NCBI GenBank assembly: GCA_017382615.1
Contig: JAFNZX010000012.1
Span: 1 to 5,410 of the forward strand
Length of the DNA stretch: 5,410 bases
Direction: 5' to 3'
From: Clostridia bacterium
GTDB lineage: Bacteria; Bacillota; Clostridia; Oscillospirales; CAG-272
A model generated the notes under the pieces. It did no database searches, was not told where the DNA came from, and was given only the letters and a program-made list of their open reading frames with translations. Below are positions 5,130 through 5,410 of this stretch, piece after piece (position 1 is the stretch's first letter; every line of letters begins with the position of its first letter). Made by a program: the position numbers and the translations under genes.

Positions 5130-5410
5130 ATGGGATTTTTCCAAAAAAATTCAAGCCCCATGCTGCCCAATCAGCCAAGAGAGGAGCGCAAGCCCCGCGA
5201 GCGCAAGCCCGTTACCAAGGAGCAAAAGCTGCTGTTTGCGCTGGTGTTGGGCTGCTCGGCGGTATCCACACTGTTTTATTTCTGCATCGTGTCCCTTGCA
5301 GGCTCGCATTTTTTCGAGGACATGATCGTAGCGCAGGTGGTTGGCATTGGCATTATGGCACTTTACGCCGCCGTAGGCACGGGCTTTCTGATTGCTTACA
5401 TTATTTATAA
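5130..5410 (+). CDS. Two-helix (or more) membrane protein, 3' end outside window
   Basis: I do not recognise this protein. The first 93 residues are present and the frame is open at the right edge. The start is well supported: GGAGG (5120-5124) lies five bases before the ATG, and the gene begins 12 bases after the kinase stop codon, implying co-transcription. Residues 1-33 are polar, basic and proline-containing (with the doublet ERKPRERKP at 19-27) and should stay in the cytoplasm by the positive-inside rule. Residues about 34-57 and 66-93 are hydrophobic helices joined by a short loop with SHFFEDM, so the segment forms a hairpin in the membrane. The position invites a role linked to the kinase, such as part of a transporter. 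The basic, Pro-containing N-terminus is not typical of common sugar permeases, so this is speculative. The frame is the only one with start, spacing and membrane pattern all consistent. Confidence 0.75.
   Translation, partial: MGFFQKNSSPMLPNQPREERKPRERKPVTKEQKLLFALVLGCSAVSTLFYFCIVSLAGSHFFEDMIVAQVVGIGIMALYAAVGTGFLIAYIIY

Noticed and set aside
4446..5144. Open minus-strand frame of 232 codons opposite the kinase
   Set aside because: It is antisense to a gene with intact GHMP motifs, lacks a supporting ribosome binding site that I can see, and shows no domain pattern.
5184..5210. Direct repeat of 12 bases (GAGCGCAAGCCC) with a 3-base spacer
   Set aside because: It simply encodes the ERKPRERKP doublet at the N-terminus of the membrane protein and needs no separate explanation.

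Overview
The window looks like ordinary chromosome from a low-to-mid-GC Gram-positive bacterium, most likely class Clostridia (Bacillota) and possibly a gut lineage. The reasons are a β-CASP ribonuclease J, a short AbrB/SpoVT-type regulator with a Cys-rich tail, strong AGGAGG-like ribosome binding sites, and two sigma-A promoters that match TTGACA-N17-TATAAT exactly. The genus cannot be named from this sequence. I see no phage, transposon, CRISPR, tRNA or rRNA.

Layout. A divergent intergenic region (about 3295-3569) splits the window. Everything to its left is on the minus strand: a small membrane protein with a C-terminal transmembrane segment (3294-3025), ribonuclease J with a long basic N-terminal extension (2806-704), and the first 177 residues of a membrane-anchored protein that resembles SurA/PrsA-type foldases (531 to the left edge). 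Everything to its right is on the plus strand and looks like one operon: an AbrB-family regulator with two CxxC pairs (3570-3815), a galactokinase-family GHMP kinase (3834-5117), and the first 93 residues of a two-helix membrane protein (5130 to the right edge).

How the parts relate. The three plus-strand genes are 18 and 12 bases apart, each with a good ribosome binding site, and share the consensus promoter at 3497-3525, so the regulator is probably made together with the kinase. Nested inverted repeats overlap that promoter's -35 box and are the best operator candidates here. Ribonuclease J has its own consensus promoter just after the stop codon of the small membrane protein gene. Its leader of about 168 bases holds a 12-bp perfect palindrome and a Shine-Dalgarno sequence that lies unusually far from the start codon, in the loop of a possible hairpin. 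This suggests post-transcriptional control, but that is inference.

Gene-free stretches are 532-703, 2807-3024 and 3295-3569, all under 300 bases; their contents are itemised. I found no convincing rho-independent terminator. Nothing here amounts to a clearly new biological system. The items most worth a second look are the ribonuclease J leader and N-terminal extension, the altered sugar-binding motif of the galactokinase-like protein, and the operator-like repeats of the regulator.
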